A stretch of DNA of 64,000 bases, taken from assembly GCF_003667825.1 (NCBI RefSeq), contig NZ_CP033043.1, positions 807,001 to 871,000 on the forward strand, in the 5' to 3' direction. A program made the position numbers and the translations under genes. The stretch's first letter is position 1. Every line of letters begins with the position of its first letter. Under the pieces are notes generated by a model. The model was not told the origin of the DNA. It saw nothing but the letters and a program-made list of their open reading frames with translations, and searched no databases. This DNA is from Metabacillus litoralis. GTDB taxonomy: Bacteria > Bacillota > Bacilli > Bacillales > Bacillaceae. Positions 21,949 through 33,060 of the stretch are shown piece by piece.

Positions 21949-24365
21949 TGAAGTATGCGAGTGTAATCGTTGATGTTCCTTCAATGCAAACAGATCGGTC
22001 CTTTGATTATAAAATACCTGAAGAGTGGCAAGGCTTCTTAACACCAGGTATGCGGGTCGTTGTACCGTTTGGCCCAAGAAAGGTCCAAGGTTTTGTAGTT
22101 GAGACAAAAGAACATTCTGATTTTAAACGTTTAAAATCGATTACTGAATGTCTGGATTTAACGCCTTGTTTAACAAAAGAGCTATTACAGGTTGGTCACT
22201 GGTTAACAGAAAAAACACTATGTTTTAAGATCTCTGCCTTTCAAGCCATGCTACCAGCCGCTATGAAGGCGAAATATGAAAAGGTGTTATCTCTAACACA
22301 AGATGAACATTTTCTTAACATTTCTGATCAATTAAAACCATTTTTTCAAAAACAAAGTCAAGTTGATTTTAAAGAGATCGAACAAGCTGTCTCTTTAAAA
22401 ACGATACAAAAAGATATTGAAAATGGGTATGTGGAGCTTATCTATAAAGTAAAACAAAAGGGAAATAAAAAAAGAATTAAAATGATTAATCTTAATGTTT
22501 CATTTTCCGAGTTGGAAGATAAGATGAATAACATACCTGTTAACGCTAAAAAGCAATTAGAAGTGTTGCAATATTTTAAAGATCACGAAGTGAAGACGAT
22601 TACTTTACAAGATTTATTAGCAGCAACGAATGTATCAGATGCCTCTGTTAAAGCATTAATTGCAAAAGAAATTTTAAGTGAAAAATATCAAGAGGTTTAT
22701 CGTGACCCCTATCAAGACCGTGAATTCAAGAAAACAAATGCTCTTTTATTGAATGATGAACAACAGCAAGCGATTATGCCTATTCTATCTTCAATAGAAG
22801 AAAATGAACATCATGTATTTCTAATGTATGGGGTAACAGGAAGTGGAAAAACCGAGGTGTATCTTCAATCGATTGAAGAAGTGTTGAAAAATGGAAAGGA
22901 AGCGATCGTCCTAGTTCCAGAAATTTCGCTCACACCACAAATGGTAAATAGATTTAAAGGAAGATTTGGTTCAAAAGTGGCTGTTCTTCATAGTGGACTT
23001 TCAACAGGAGAAAAATATGATGAATGGAGAAAAATACAGCGTAAAGAAGTTCAATTAGTTGTAGGTGCCAGGTCGGCGATTTTTGCTCCATTTGAAAACC
23101 TAGGTATGATTATTATTGATGAAGAACATGAATCAAGTTATAAACAAGAGGAGAATCCTCGATATCATGCTCGAGATGTCGCCATTTATCGGGCTAGAAA
23201 TCACCATTGTCCGGTTGTACTAGGTAGTGCAACACCAACGTTAGAATCATTTGCTCGTGCTCAAAAAGGTGTGTACAAGCTTCTTTCTTTAAAAGAGCGT
23301 GTGAATAAAAGGTCGATGCCAACTGTTGATATTGTTGACATGAGAGAAGAATTGCGAAATGGAAATCGTTCAATGTTTTCAACCTCTTTAATAGAAAAGT
23401 TAACTGAAAGACTAGAAAAGGGTGAGCAATCAGTCTTATTTCTGAATAAAAGAGGTTACTCCTCGTTTGTTATGTGTCGTGACTGTGGGTTTGTCATTCA
23501 ATGCCCACACTGTGATATATCCCTAACTTACCATAGATATGGGCAACAGCTTAAATGTCATTATTGTGGACATGAAGAACATATGCCAAACGTTTGTCCG
23601 GAATGTCAAAGTGAACACATAAGATTCTTTGGAACAGGTACACAAAGGGTTGAAGAGGAATTGGTCAAAGTGTTACCAGAATCTCGGATTATCAGAATGG
23701 ATGTTGATACAACTGGAAGAAAAGGTGCTCACGAAAAATTACTAACAAAGTTTGGAAATAAAGAAGCGGATATTTTACTAGGTACACAAATGATTGCAAA
23801 AGGCCTTGATTTTCCAGATGTAACATTAGTTGGAGTTTTAACTGCCGACACAATGCTACACTTACCTGACTTCCGAGCTTCTGAAAAAACATTTCAGCTA
23901 TTAACACAAGTAAGTGGGAGAGCGGGAAGACATGAGCTTCCTGGTGAAGTTATCATTCAAACATATACACCAGAACATTATAGTATCCAATTAGCAAGTC
24001 AGTATGATTATGATGCTTTTTTTGAACAAGAAATGTTTCTTCGAAAATCCCATGCATACCCACCGTATTATTATTTAACACTTATAACAATTTCTCATCC
24101 AGAAATTACAAAAGTAGTTGCTGTAACGGAAAAAATCGTTCAGTACTTAAACAGAAATTTATCGAACACAACAAAAATCCTCGGACCAGTCGCATCACCT
24201 ATCCCAAGGATCAAAGATAGATATCGATATCAATGCATGGTAAAATACAAACGGGAAAACAACTTACATGAGACTTTACGCAAAATCATTGATCATTTCC
24301 AGCAAGAAATGAGTTCAGATGATCTAGCGATTACGATAGATTTAAGTCCAAACACTATGATGTAA
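21945..24365 (+). CDS. priA: Primosomal protein N', replication restart helicase
   Basis: PriA recognises stalled forks and reloads the replisome. The 806-residue protein has the N-terminal 3'-DNA-binding domain, a winged-helix region, and the helicase core with Walker A GVTGSGKTEVY near residue 300 and DEEH box. A zinc-binding insertion near residues 510-550 has the cysteines CRDCGFVIQCPHC ... CHYCGHEEHMPNVCPEC. The C-terminal helicase motif QVSGRAGRHELPGEV is present. Length equals the B. subtilis protein. The ATG overlaps the coaBC TGA, and a second ATG follows immediately (21948), so the exact start is ambiguous by one codon. Confidence 0.95.
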   Translation: MMKYASVIVDVPSMQTDRSFDYKIPEEWQGFLTPGMRVVVPFGPRKVQGFVVETKEHSDFKRLKSITECLDLTPCLTKELLQVGHWLTEKTLCFKISAFQAMLPAAMKAKYEKVLSLTQDEHFLNISDQLKPFFQKQSQVDFKEIEQAVSLKTIQKDIENGYVELIYKVKQKGNKKRIKMINLNVSFSELEDKMNNIPVNAKKQLEVLQYFKDHEVKTITLQDLLAATNVSDASVKALIAKEILSEKYQEVYRDPYQDREFKKTNALLLNDEQQQAIMPILSSIEENEHHVFLMYGVTGSGKTEVYLQSIEEVLKNGKEAIVLVPEISLTPQMVNRFKGRFGSKVAVLHSGLSTGEKYDEWRKIQRKEVQLVVGARSAIFAPFENLGMIIIDEEHESSYKQEENPRYHARDVAIYRARNHHCPVVLGSATPTLESFARAQKGVYKLLSLKERVNKRSMPTVDIVDMREELRNGNRSMFSTSLIEKLTERLEKGEQSVLFLNKRGYSSFVMCRDCGFVIQCPHCDISLTYHRYGQQLKCHYCGHEEHMPNVCPECQSEHIRFFGTGTQRVEEELVKVLPESRIIRMDVDTTGRKGAHEKLLTKFGNKEADILLGTQMIAKGLDFPDVTLVGVLTADTMLHLPDFRASEKTFQLLTQVSGRAGRHELPGEVIIQTYTPEHYSIQLASQYDYDAFFEQEMFLRKSHAYPPYYYLTLITISHPEITKVVAVTEKIVQYLNRNLSNTTKILGPVASPIPRIKDRYRYQCMVKYKRENNLHETLRKIIDHFQQEMSSDDLAITIDLSPNTMM

Positions 24366-24514
24366 TCCATACTTACTTAGCTATAAATAGCAATCATCAA
24401 GAATTATATATTTTAAGCAATACCCGAATGGTTGAATTCAGAAATACTCTGTTTCTACCATTCCATACATAATTAAATTTTAATAAAGATCTGTAAACGT
24501 TTGGAGGAATTTTT

Positions 24515-24997
24515 TTGGCTGTAAAACCAATTGTTATGTTTCCGGATGAGGTATTAGAAAGGCCGTGTGACAAAGTAACAGTTTTTGATAAAAAATTAAC
24601 AAAGCTTTTAGCTGATATGTACGATACCATGATAGAAAATGATGGGGTAGGTTTAGCCGCACCACAGATAGGCATTTCTCAACAAATTGCGATTGTTGAT
24701 ATAGATGATCACCACGGAACAATCGAGTTAATTAACCCTGAAATAATAGAGCATCGTGGTAAGCAAACAGGTCCTGAAGGATGTTTAAGCTTTCCAGGTT
24801 TATTTGGCGAAGTAAGCCGGGCGGATTATGTAAAAGTTCGTACATGTAATCGTAAAGGAAAAGTGAAAGTAATCGAGGCTGAAGGGTTTCTTGCTCGGGC
24901 GATTCAACATGAAATGGATCACTTAGAGGGAATTTTATTTACATCAAAAGTAGAAAAATATTTAGACGAAGAAGATCTTGAAAGTGCGGAAGGATGA
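24515..24997 (+). CDS. def: Peptide deformylase
   Basis: Def removes the N-formyl group from new proteins. The 160-residue metalloenzyme has the three signature motifs [17 protein letters not shown] (metal-binding cysteine) and QHEMDH (metal-binding histidines). The start is a TTG at 24515 with GGAGG seven bases upstream, giving [15 protein letters not shown]. The 149-base gap after priA shows no terminator. It overlaps or touches fmt, which makes the substrate-forming enzyme's gene its direct neighbour. Confidence 0.95.
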   Translation: MAVKPIVMFPDEVLERPCDKVTVFDKKLTKLLADMYDTMIENDGVGLAAPQIGISQQIAIVDIDDHHGTIELINPEIIEHRGKQTGPEGCLSFPGLFGEVSRADYVKVRTCNRKGKVKVIEAEGFLARAIQHEMDHLEGILFTSKVEKYLDEEDLESAEG

Positions 24998-25002
24998 ACG
25001 TA

Positions 25003-25962
25003 ATGACAAAAATTGTTTTTATGGGAACACCTGATTTTTCTGTTCCGGCTTTAAGAAGTCTGGTTGAAGAGGGCTATAATGTTGTAGGAGTTGTTACTCA
25101 ACCTGATCGACCAAAAGGAAGAAAGAAAACATTAACTCCTCCTCCTGTTAAAGTTGAAGCTGAAAAACATAATATTAAGGTTCTTCAACCAGAAAAAATA
25201 CGTCATGAAGTTGAAACTGTTTTAGAATTGGAACCAGATTTAATTGTAACAGCTGCTTTTGGCCAAATTTTACCTAAAGAGCTTTTAGAAGCCCCTAAAC
25301 ATGGATGTATTAATGTTCATGCTTCACTATTACCAGAATTAAGAGGTGGAGCACCAATTCATTATTCGATCTTACAAGGGAAAACTAAAACAGGTATTAC
25401 CATCATGTATATGGCTGAAAAGCTGGATGCTGGCGATATTTTAACACAAGCTGAAGTGGAAATTGATGAAAAGGATACAGTAGGTACTCTTCATGACAAG
25501 CTTAGTGAAGCAGGAGTTAAGCTCTTAATAGATACTATTCCACCACTATTAGAAGGAAAAATAGAACCGCAAAAGCAAGATGATTCTAAAGCTACTTTTG
25601 CTTCTAATATTAAAAGGGAACAAGAAAAGATTGATTGGACAAAGCCTGGAGAGGAAATATATAACCAAATAAGAGGACTTAACCCATGGCCTGTTGCGTT
25701 TACTAGCTTTCAAGATCAACCATTAAAAATATGGTGGAGTGAGAAGGTGGTAAATAAAAATGAATCCACACCAGGAACGATTATTGGATTTGACCAAGAT
25801 GGGTTTGTTGTTGCAACAGGAAATGATACTGCGATAAAAATAACGGAATTACAACCTTCAGGTAAAAAAAGAATGCGTGGGGAAGATTATTTAAGAGGGA
25901 CCACAATGACAGTTGGTGAGAAATTAGGCGATGAAGATGAAAAACAAAATGACCGTACGTGA
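25003..25962 (+). CDS. fmt: Methionyl-tRNA formyltransferase
   Basis: Fmt formylates initiator methionyl-tRNA using 10-formyl-tetrahydrofolate. The 319-residue protein has the N-terminal formyltransferase fold ([20 protein letters not shown]), the active-site signature [18 protein letters not shown], and a C-terminal OB-like domain ending [18 protein letters not shown]. The ATG at 25003 sits nine bases after GGAAGG and begins like the B. subtilis protein; the ATG at 24994, overlapping the def stop, would add MNV and has that ribosome site too close. It is coupled to def. Confidence 0.95.
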   Translation: MTKIVFMGTPDFSVPALRSLVEEGYNVVGVVTQPDRPKGRKKTLTPPPVKVEAEKHNIKVLQPEKIRHEVETVLELEPDLIVTAAFGQILPKELLEAPKHGCINVHASLLPELRGGAPIHYSILQGKTKTGITIMYMAEKLDAGDILTQAEVEIDEKDTVGTLHDKLSEAGVKLLIDTIPPLLEGKIEPQKQDDSKATFASNIKREQEKIDWTKPGEEIYNQIRGLNPWPVAFTSFQDQPLKIWWSEKVVNKNESTPGTIIGFDQDGFVVATGNDTAIKITELQPSGKKRMRGEDYLRGTTMTVGEKLGDEDEKQNDRT

Positions 25963-27283
25963 TGTGGCTGTTGAAACATTACTTCAAATCGAGAAAAATC
26001 AAGCATATAGTAACTTACTTTTAAATTCTATGATAAAGAAATATCAAGTAAATACAAAAGATATTTCTTTATTAACTGAAATTGTATATGGAACTTTACA
26101 ACGAAAAGATACCCTTGATTATTATTTAGAGAACTTTTTAAAGAAATCAAAAAAAATCGATGCGTGGGTAAGAATTTTGCTTCGCATCTCGGTTTATCAA
26201 ATGGTTTATCTGGATCGTGTACCTGAGCGAGCAATTTTTTTTGAAGCAGTAGAAATTGCTAAAAAAAGAGGTCATAAGGGAATCTCTTCTTTTGTTAATG
26301 GTGTACTAAGATCGCTACAAAGAGAGGGTTTATCAGATATAAATCAGATTGCTGATCCTGTTGAAAGACTTTCGATTAAAACGAGTCACCCTAAATGGTT
26401 AGTAGAAAAGTGGATAGATCAGTATGGATATGAAGAAACAGAAAAAATGTGTGAAGCTAATTTAACACCACCATCACAAACTGCCCGTGTAAATCAAACA
26501 AAAATGACTGTTGATGAACTAATGAAGACATTAAACCAAAATGGTGTAAGTGTAGAACATGGTGATCTAGCAGTTGATGCAATTAAAGGGACAAAAGGAA
26601 ACCTTGCTTTGACTGATGCGTTCTCTGAAGGGTTTTTAACGATTCAGGATGAAAGTTCAATGCTGGTTGCAAGAGCGCTGAATCCACAAATTGGTGAAAC
26701 AGTTTTAGATGCTTGTGCTGCACCTGGAGGAAAGTCTACTCATATAGCTGAAAGAATGGAAGGAACAGGTACTGTTCACTCATTGGATTTACATGAGCAT
26801 AAAGTAAAGCTAATTAAACAACAAGCAGAACGACTTGATTTAACAAATATTCAAGCAGAGGCTTTAGACAGTAGACTTGCAGGAGACCGTTTTGAAAAAG
26901 ATAAGTTTGACCGAATTTTAGTAGATGCGCCATGCTCGGGATTTGGTGTTATTCGAAGAAAGCCGGATATAAAATATACAAAATCTCCTGAAGATGTTCT
27001 AAAGCTTGCTGAGTTACAGAAAAATATCTTACATGCTGTTGCCCCTTTATTAAAAAGTAATGGTGTGTTAGTTTATAGTACATGTACAATTGACCGAGAA
27101 GAAAACACGGATGTTATTCAATCATTCTTAAAAAATCATCCTGAGTTTGAACTTGATCAGGGTGCAATTCATCATTTTCCTGAAAAACTTCATCCATATT
27201 TTAAGGGTGGAGAAGTACAACTGTTACCACATTACTTTGGAACAGACGGATTTTATATAGTATGTTTACGAAAGAAGGGTTAA
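25931..27283 (+). CDS. rsmB: 16S rRNA cytosine-967 C5-methyltransferase
   Basis: RsmB methylates C967 of 16S rRNA with SAM. The 450-residue protein has an N-terminal NusB-like RNA-binding domain (to about residue 140) and a C-terminal Rossmann methyltransferase with [15 protein letters not shown], the catalytic region [14 protein letters not shown], and the second catalytic motif [11 protein letters not shown]. Its start overlaps fmt by 32 bases; ATG codons at 25931, 25937 and 25949 are all in frame with weak ribosome sites, so the N-terminus is uncertain by a few residues. Confidence 0.93.
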   Translation: MKMKNKMTVRDVAVETLLQIEKNQAYSNLLLNSMIKKYQVNTKDISLLTEIVYGTLQRKDTLDYYLENFLKKSKKIDAWVRILLRISVYQMVYLDRVPERAIFFEAVEIAKKRGHKGISSFVNGVLRSLQREGLSDINQIADPVERLSIKTSHPKWLVEKWIDQYGYEETEKMCEANLTPPSQTARVNQTKMTVDELMKTLNQNGVSVEHGDLAVDAIKGTKGNLALTDAFSEGFLTIQDESSMLVARALNPQIGETVLDACAAPGGKSTHIAERMEGTGTVHSLDLHEHKVKLIKQQAERLDLTNIQAEALDSRLAGDRFEKDKFDRILVDAPCSGFGVIRRKPDIKYTKSPEDVLKLAELQKNILHAVAPLLKSNGVLVYSTCTIDREENTDVIQSFLKNHPEFELDQGAIHHFPEKLHPYFKGGEVQLLPHYFGTDGFYIVCLRKKG

Positions 27284-27285
27284 AA

Positions 27286-28383
27286 TTGGAACAAGCAAAA
27301 GCAACGAGGATTAAAAAAGACAACTTAGAGAAGAAGAGCAACCCATCCATTTATTCTTTAGAACTTCATGAGCTTGAAGATTGGCTAAAAGATCATGGAG
27401 AAAAAGCGTTCAGAGCGAACCAGATTTTTGAATGGCTTTATACAAAGCGTGCAACAAGCTTTGAGGATATGTCAAATCTCTCAAAGAGCTTAAGAACACT
27501 ATTAAGTGAGAATTTTACTTTAACAACATTAAATACGTTAATTCAACAAACTTCAAAAGACGGGACAATTAAGTTTCTTTTTGAACTTCATGATGGATAC
27601 TCTATTGAAACGGTTTTAATGAGACATGAATATGGGAATTCTGTATGTGTAACTACACAAGTTGGGTGTAGAATTGGTTGTACATTCTGTGCTTCAACTT
27701 TAGGTGGTTTAAAAAGAAATTTAGAAGCTGGTGAAATTGTTGCTCAAGTTGTAAAAGTTCAACAAGCCCTTGACGAATTTGAAGAGCGTGTCAGTCATGT
27801 AGTGATTATGGGAATAGGTGAGCCTTTTGATAATTATGATGAAATGATGTCATTTTTGAAAATTATTAATCATGATAAAGGCTTAAATATTGGAGCTAGA
27901 CACATTACAGTTTCTACTAGTGGAATTATTCCGAAAATCTATAAGTTTGCTGATGAAAAGCTACAAATTAACTTTGCAATTTCTCTACATGCACCAAATA
28001 CTGAGTTGAGAACGAAACTAATGCCGATTAATAAAGCATACAAGCTACCAGATCTTATGGAAGCAGTAAGATACTATGTAGATAAGACTGGACGACGTGT
28101 AAGTTTTGAATATGGATTATTTGGTGGAGAAAATGATCAGGTAGAGCATGCTGAAGAACTTGCACAATTAGTGAAAGGGTTAAAATGTCATATTAATTTA
28201 ATACCAGTTAACTATGTACCTGAAAGAAATTATGTTCGTACACCAAAAGAGCAAATCAAACTATTTGAAGATACGCTTAAAAAGCACGGTGTTAATGTGA
28301 CAACTAGAAGAGAACAAGGACATGATATTGATGCAGCGTGTGGCCAACTTCGAGCTAAGGAGCGTAAAGAGGAGACGAGGTGA
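27286..28383 (+). CDS. rlmN: Dual-specificity 23S rRNA/tRNA adenine-2503/37 methyltransferase
   Basis: RlmN is a radical-SAM enzyme that makes m2A2503 in 23S rRNA and m2A37 in tRNAs. The 365-residue protein has the radical-SAM cysteines in [14 protein letters not shown], preceded by TQVG, and the second catalytic cysteine in DAACGQL near the C-terminus. The start is placed at the TTG at 27286, after AGAAGGG and just past the rsmB stop; an ATG at 27262 inside rsmB is in frame but lacks such a site. It is part of the def-fmt-rsmB-rlmN-prpC-prkC chain. Confidence 0.93.
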   Translation: MEQAKATRIKKDNLEKKSNPSIYSLELHELEDWLKDHGEKAFRANQIFEWLYTKRATSFEDMSNLSKSLRTLLSENFTLTTLNTLIQQTSKDGTIKFLFELHDGYSIETVLMRHEYGNSVCVTTQVGCRIGCTFCASTLGGLKRNLEAGEIVAQVVKVQQALDEFEERVSHVVIMGIGEPFDNYDEMMSFLKIINHDKGLNIGARHITVSTSGIIPKIYKFADEKLQINFAISLHAPNTELRTKLMPINKAYKLPDLMEAVRYYVDKTGRRVSFEYGLFGGENDQVEHAEELAQLVKGLKCHINLIPVNYVPERNYVRTPKEQIKLFEDTLKKHGVNVTTRREQGHDIDAACGQLRAKERKEETR

Positions 28384-28388
28384 CCATT

Positions 28389-29144
28389 TTGGAACACATT
28401 TTTTTGACTGATAGGGGAAAGGTTAGACAACATAACGAAGATAGTGTTGGCGTGTTTGAAAATGAAACGGGGATATTAGCAATAGTAGCAGATGGTATGG
28501 GTGGTCATTTGGCTGGAGATGTTGCAAGTCAAATGACAATCTCTACTTTTAAGGAATTATGGGAACAAGCCCCAACAATTAATGGACCAAGTGATGCTGA
28601 AGCTTGGTTAACCGAAAAAGTCAAAGAAGTGAATAAAACTGTTTATGAGCATTCTCTAACTAATTCGGAATGTCAAGGAATGGGCACAACAATAGTTGGA
28701 GTCTTGGTTACACCTAATTTTGCCACCATCGGTCATATCGGAGATAGTCGCTGCTACCTTTTAAATAACAGTGGCTTTAAGCAAGTTACCCAAGATCATT
28801 CACTTGTTAACGAATTGGTAAGATCAGGTCAAATTTCTAAGGAAGATGCAGAACATCATCCTCGTAAAAATGTTCTTTTAAGGGCACTTGGAACTGAACA
28901 AACGGTTGATCTTGATGTTAGAACAATTGAACTAGAGGAAAATGATGTGCTATTGCTTTGTTCTGATGGATTATCAAATAAAATATCTGACGAAACCTTG
29001 GAGCGTGAGTTACTTCATTCTAAAGATTTGTCTCATACGGCAAACCATTTAGTACAAATGGCAAATGATAATGGAGGGGAAGATAATATTTCCATTATCA
29101 TGCTCAAAAAGTCGACAAATAAATTAGGTGAAGAACCGTGCTAA
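28389..29144 (+). CDS. prpC: PP2C-type serine/threonine phosphatase PrpC
   Basis: PrpC dephosphorylates PrkC and its substrates. The 251-residue protein has the metal-binding PP2C motifs RQHNED, ADGMGGHLAGD, IGDSRCYL, CSDGLSNK and GGEDNISI in order. The TTG at 28389 follows AGGTGA and gives the same distance to the conserved TDxGK motif as B. subtilis PrpC; a GTG at 28380 overlapping the rlmN stop, with GAGGAG upstream, is the alternative. It is translationally linked to prkC, whose GTG overlaps the prpC end. Confidence 0.94.
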   Translation: MEHIFLTDRGKVRQHNEDSVGVFENETGILAIVADGMGGHLAGDVASQMTISTFKELWEQAPTINGPSDAEAWLTEKVKEVNKTVYEHSLTNSECQGMGTTIVGVLVTPNFATIGHIGDSRCYLLNNSGFKQVTQDHSLVNELVRSGQISKEDAEHHPRKNVLLRALGTEQTVDLDVRTIELEENDVLLLCSDGLSNKISDETLERELLHSKDLSHTANHLVQMANDNGGEDNISIIMLKKSTNKLGEEPC

Positions 29145-31132
29145 TAGGAAAAAGAATTAGTGGTCGTTATAAAATTCTAGAAGTTGTAGGTGGCGGTGGC
29201 ATGGCTAACGTTTACCTAGCCCGAGACATGATTCTAGAACGCGAAGTTGCAATGAAGGTGTTGCGCTTTGATTTTTCCAATGATGATGAATTTATTAAAC
29301 GATTTAGAAGAGAAGCACAATCAGCAACTAGTTTGGCGCATCCAAATATCGTTAGTATATATGATGTTGGTGAAGAGGACGGTATTTATTATATTGTTAT
29401 GGAGTACGTAGAAGGCCAAACTTTAAAACAATACATACAACAGTTTGCACCAGTTCATCCTAGAAAAGCAGTGAATATTATGGTGCAAATTGCATCGGCC
29501 ATTCAGCATGCACATGATAATCAAATTATTCATAGAGACATAAAGCCGCACAATATTCTTATTGACCATCATGGAAATGTGAAGGTAACAGATTTTGGAA
29601 TTGCTACAGCGTTGAGTTCAACGACCATAACACAAACAAATTCGGTATTAGGCTCGGTTCACTATTTATCACCTGAACAAGCTAGAGGTGGACTGGCTAA
29701 TAAAAAATCAGATATTTACTCTATTGGTATTGTTTTATTTGAGTTATTAACTGGACGATTGCCGTTTGATGGAGAATCAGCTATCTCAATTGCCCTTAAG
29801 CATTTGCAATCAGAAACTCCATCCCCTAAAAGATGGAATCCTGACATACCTCAAAGTATTGAAAACATAATTTTAAGATCAACGGCTAAGGATCCTTTTC
29901 ACCGTTATGATTCAGTAGAAGAAATGGAAAAGGATCTTGAAACAGCCTTTGATGTTAGTAGAATTTCTGAGGAACGTTTTTCTATACCTGAAGATGATGA
30001 AGCTACCAAGGCTATACCAATCATTACAAATGAGAACTTTAATGAACATAAGGTAGAAGACACCATTGTCAGAAAACCTGTTACTAACGAGAATATTCAT
30101 AATTTCAATCAGGAAGACAACGGTAAAAAAGAAAAAAAGCAAAAGAAACCGAAAAAGAAGAAAAGCAAGCTTGCTACCTTTATCGTTTCAGTATTTTTGA
30201 TTTTACTTGTTGCAGGTATAGCTGCTTTTACAATCATTCCTTCCTTTTTCCTTCCTAAGGATGTTGAGGTTCCGGACGTCACAGGAAAGTCCTACGAAGA
30301 AGCTGTAAACATATTGCTTGATAGTGGATTTGAAGTGGCGGATCCAGTGCTTGTAACAGACGAAGAGGTTGAAGAGGGGTATGTTATTAAAACAGAACCA
30401 ACGGCAAATGAAATCATCAAGGAAGGCTCTACTATTACAATCTATGAAAGTATAGGAAAAGAAAAAGTGGTATTAGAGGATTATGTAGGGAGAAAAATTG
30501 ACCGTATTACCTCTATTCTTGAAATGAAGGGCTTTACAGTAGAGGTTGTAAAGGAAGAATACAGTGAGACTGAACCTGCTGGTAACATTTTGTCCCAAAA
30601 TCCTGAAATAGGAGAAGAAGTTGTACCAGAAGACACGGTGGTAGAATTTACGGTTAGTAAAGGGCCGAAACTAGTAAAAATAGAGGATTTGGTTGGGAAA
30701 ACAAAGGAAGAAGTTAATAAATATATTTCAGAAACAGGGTTTAGTGTTAATGTTGATGATGAGTATTCTGCAGAAGTGGAGAAAGGATCACTCATCAGGC
30801 AAAGTCCAAAGGCCGGTACAGAAGTTGTACCAAAAGAAACAACATTAGAGGTTGTCTATTCTCTTGGCCCGGAGCCTAAGCCTTCTAAAACAGTAACAAA
30901 AACAGTAACAATTCCTTATGAAACGGAAGAAGAGGGCAAAGAGTTGGAAGTGAAGATTTCAATCGACGATGAAGAACACACTATTTCAGACGTATTTGAA
31001 ACCTTTACGATTACTAGTCCTCGGGTAAAAACATTAGAATTTACAATCCCACCAAATGACAAAGCTTTTTATCAGATTACTGTGGATAATAAAATTGTAA
31101 TAACTGAGACTATTCCGTATCCAGAGGAATAG
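29138..31132 (+). CDS. prkC: PASTA-domain serine/threonine kinase PrkC
   Basis: PrkC is a membrane kinase that senses muropeptides; in Bacillus it affects spore germination and stationary-phase physiology. The 664-residue protein has a Hanks kinase domain: the glycine loop VGGGGMANVYLA, K40 in VAMKVL, HRDIKPHN with D134, DFG with D152, and a TTITQTNS activation loop. A lysine-rich juxtamembrane segment and one helix at about 344-366 follow. Outside are three PASTA repeats starting near 374, 444 and 510, then an Ig-like C-terminal region from about 584. The GTG start at 29138 overlaps prpC by seven bases. Confidence 0.95.
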   Translation: MLIGKRISGRYKILEVVGGGGMANVYLARDMILEREVAMKVLRFDFSNDDEFIKRFRREAQSATSLAHPNIVSIYDVGEEDGIYYIVMEYVEGQTLKQYIQQFAPVHPRKAVNIMVQIASAIQHAHDNQIIHRDIKPHNILIDHHGNVKVTDFGIATALSSTTITQTNSVLGSVHYLSPEQARGGLANKKSDIYSIGIVLFELLTGRLPFDGESAISIALKHLQSETPSPKRWNPDIPQSIENIILRSTAKDPFHRYDSVEEMEKDLETAFDVSRISEERFSIPEDDEATKAIPIITNENFNEHKVEDTIVRKPVTNENIHNFNQEDNGKKEKKQKKPKKKKSKLATFIVSVFLILLVAGIAAFTIIPSFFLPKDVEVPDVTGKSYEEAVNILLDSGFEVADPVLVTDEEVEEGYVIKTEPTANEIIKEGSTITIYESIGKEKVVLEDYVGRKIDRITSILEMKGFTVEVVKEEYSETEPAGNILSQNPEIGEEVVPEDTVVEFTVSKGPKLVKIEDLVGKTKEEVNKYISETGFSVNVDDEYSAEVEKGSLIRQSPKAGTEVVPKETTLEVVYSLGPEPKPSKTVTKTVTIPYETEEEGKELEVKISIDDEEHTISDVFETFTITSPRVKTLEFTIPPNDKAFYQITVDNKIVITETIPYPEE

Positions 31133-31242
31133 AAATTAACGACGATTGAGAATTCTAACTAGCAAAGAGTTTTTTTAATGTTTGCATAGCCTTTAGTAAA
31201 TATGCACTATAATTTATCGGAACACATCCAAGGAGGTTATCC

Positions 31243-32127
31243 ATGCCACAAGGGAAAATTGTGAAGGCTCTTAGTGGTTTTTACTATGTTCAAGATCAAG
31301 AGAAATTAGTTCAGTGTAGAGGTAGGGGTGTCTTTAGGAAGAATAAGATTACACCTCTTGTAGGCGACGAGGTAAAATATCAAGCTGAAAATGACTTGGA
31401 AGGATATATTCTTGAAGTCTTTGAACGAAAAAATGAACTTGTAAGACCACCTATTTGTAATGTTGACCAGGCTATTCTTGTATTTTCTGCAGTAGAGCCT
31501 GATTTTAGTACAACGCTTCTTGATCGATTTCTTGTACTCATTGAAGCAAATGAGATTATTCCACTCATTGTTATTAGTAAAACAGATCTTATATCCTCTG
31601 AAAAAATAAGAGGAGAAGTTCAGTCTTATGCAAAAGATTATGAAAATGCAGGCTATACCGTCTTATTAACCTCAACGGTCGAATCAACAGTTGAAAATGA
31701 TCTGTTACCATATTTAAATGACCATATTTCAGTTTTTGCAGGTCAATCAGGGGTGGGGAAATCTTCTTTATTAAATGTATTAAGACCTGATCTAGAATTG
31801 AAAACGAATGATATTTCTTCCCATTTAGGTCGAGGAAAGCATACAACAAGACATGTTGAACTTATTTCAGTAGGTACAGGTTTTGTAGCAGATACTCCTG
31901 GTTTTAGCTCATTAGATTTTACAGGTATTGAGGTAGAAGATCTTTCATACTGTTTCCCGGAGATGCGTGAACGAAGTAGTAGCTGTAAATTCAGAGGATG
32001 CACCCATGTCAAAGAACCAAAATGTGCAGTAAAAGAGGCTGTTGAAAAAGGAGAAATTCCACAATACCGATATGAGCATTACTTAACATTCGTAGAAGAG
32101 ATAAAAGATAGAAAGCCGAGGTATTAA
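31243..32127 (+). CDS. rsgA: Ribosome small subunit GTPase RsgA (YloQ/YjeQ)
   Basis: RsgA is a circularly permuted GTPase that helps mature the 30S subunit. The 294-residue protein has an N-terminal OB fold, then G4 (SKTDL) ahead of G1 ([12 protein letters not shown]) and G3 ([10 protein letters not shown]), the permuted order. A C-terminal zinc finger has [21 protein letters not shown] precedes the ATG. The 110-base gap after prkC may hold a promoter, but no convincing -35/-10 pair was found. It ends two bases before rpe. Confidence 0.94.
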   Translation: MPQGKIVKALSGFYYVQDQEKLVQCRGRGVFRKNKITPLVGDEVKYQAENDLEGYILEVFERKNELVRPPICNVDQAILVFSAVEPDFSTTLLDRFLVLIEANEIIPLIVISKTDLISSEKIRGEVQSYAKDYENAGYTVLLTSTVESTVENDLLPYLNDHISVFAGQSGVGKSSLLNVLRPDLELKTNDISSHLGRGKHTTRHVELISVGTGFVADTPGFSSLDFTGIEVEDLSYCFPEMRERSSSCKFRGCTHVKEPKCAVKEAVEKGEIPQYRYEHYLTFVEEIKDRKPRY

Positions 32128-32128
32128 T

Positions 32129-32785
32129 ATGATAAAAATTGCTCCATCCATTTTATCGGCAGATTTTGCTAAATTGGGAGAGGAAATCAAAGATGTAGAA
32201 AAGGGAGGTGCAGATTATATTCATGTTGATGTGATGGACGGCCACTTTGTTCCTAACATTACGATTGGGCCACTTATTGTCGAGGCTATAAGACCCGTAA
32301 CAAAGCTTCCTTTAGACGTTCATTTAATGATTGAACAACCTGATTTGTATATTAAAGAATTTGTCCGTGCAGGAGCCGACATCATCACTGTTCATGTAGA
32401 AGCTTCTAAACATCTGCACCGAACAATTCAACTTATTAAGTCTGAAGGTATAAAAGCTGGTGTTGTGTTAAATCCACATACGCCAATTGAGTTAATATTA
32501 CACATTCTTGAGGATATTGATATGGTATTGTTCATGACAGTTAATCCAGGCTTCGGTGGTCAATCATTCATTCCGCAAGTCTTACCTAAGATAAAGGCAT
32601 TAGCTGATATGATTAAAGAAAAGAACCTTTCGGTTGATATCGAGGTTGATGGCGGGATTAATGAAGAAACAGCTAAGCAATGTGTTGCTGCAGGAGCAAA
32701 TGTTTTAGTTGCCGGTTCTTTTATTTACAATAAGCCGGACCGTCAGGCTGCAATACAAAGTCTTAAGCAAGCAGTTCTATCTTAA
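32129..32785 (+). CDS. rpe: Ribulose-phosphate 3-epimerase
   Basis: Rpe interconverts ribulose 5-phosphate and xylulose 5-phosphate in the pentose phosphate pathway. The 218-residue TIM barrel has the metal-binding and catalytic segments [52 protein letters not shown] and [10 protein letters not shown]. It starts right after rsgA and is likely cotranscribed with it. Confidence 0.95.
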   Translation: MIKIAPSILSADFAKLGEEIKDVEKGGADYIHVDVMDGHFVPNITIGPLIVEAIRPVTKLPLDVHLMIEQPDLYIKEFVRAGADIITVHVEASKHLHRTIQLIKSEGIKAGVVLNPHTPIELILHILEDIDMVLFMTVNPGFGGQSFIPQVLPKIKALADMIKEKNLSVDIEVDGGINEETAKQCVAAGANVLVAGSFIYNKPDRQAAIQSLKQAVLS

Positions 32786-32863
32786 GAACAAAAACCCGTC
32801 ATAAAATAACTCAAGGAAACTCATCCTATTACAGTAGACTGCTAAGTGATAGGAGGGGGCAGA

Positions 32864-33043
32864 GTGAATATTTTAAGGGAAGATGTTGCCATAATTGAAC
32901 AAGCGTTAAAGGTTGCTTTACAAAATAGTTCAGATTATGAGGAAATTTCTCAGTATGAATCAGTATTACAAAGGCTTAAAAGCGTTAGTACGGACGCTCA
33001 GCATGATGGTTTTAGATATGATTATGATGATAATATGCAATAG
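32864..33043 (+). CDS. Small conserved-looking hypothetical protein, 59 residues
   Basis: I do not recognise this protein. The GTG at 32864 follows a strong AGGAGGGGG. The product is acidic, has a predicted amphipathic helix (about residues 4-45, AIIEQALKVALQNS then YESVLQRLKSV) and ends in a tyrosine/aspartate-rich tail (DGFRYDYDDNMQ). The frame extends to a GTG at 32846 that would put the ribosome site inside the gene. It stands between rpe and thiN and is followed by a terminator, so it may be the last gene of the rsgA-rpe transcript. No toxin-antitoxin partner is visible. Confidence 0.65.
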   Translation: MNILREDVAIIEQALKVALQNSSDYEEISQYESVLQRLKSVSTDAQHDGFRYDYDDNMQ

Positions 33044-33060
33044 AATGAAAGAAAAGGAGT

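Noticed and set aside
32864..33043. The 59-residue protein as an antitoxin
   Set aside because: No toxin-like ORF adjoins it, and a terminator separates it from thiN.
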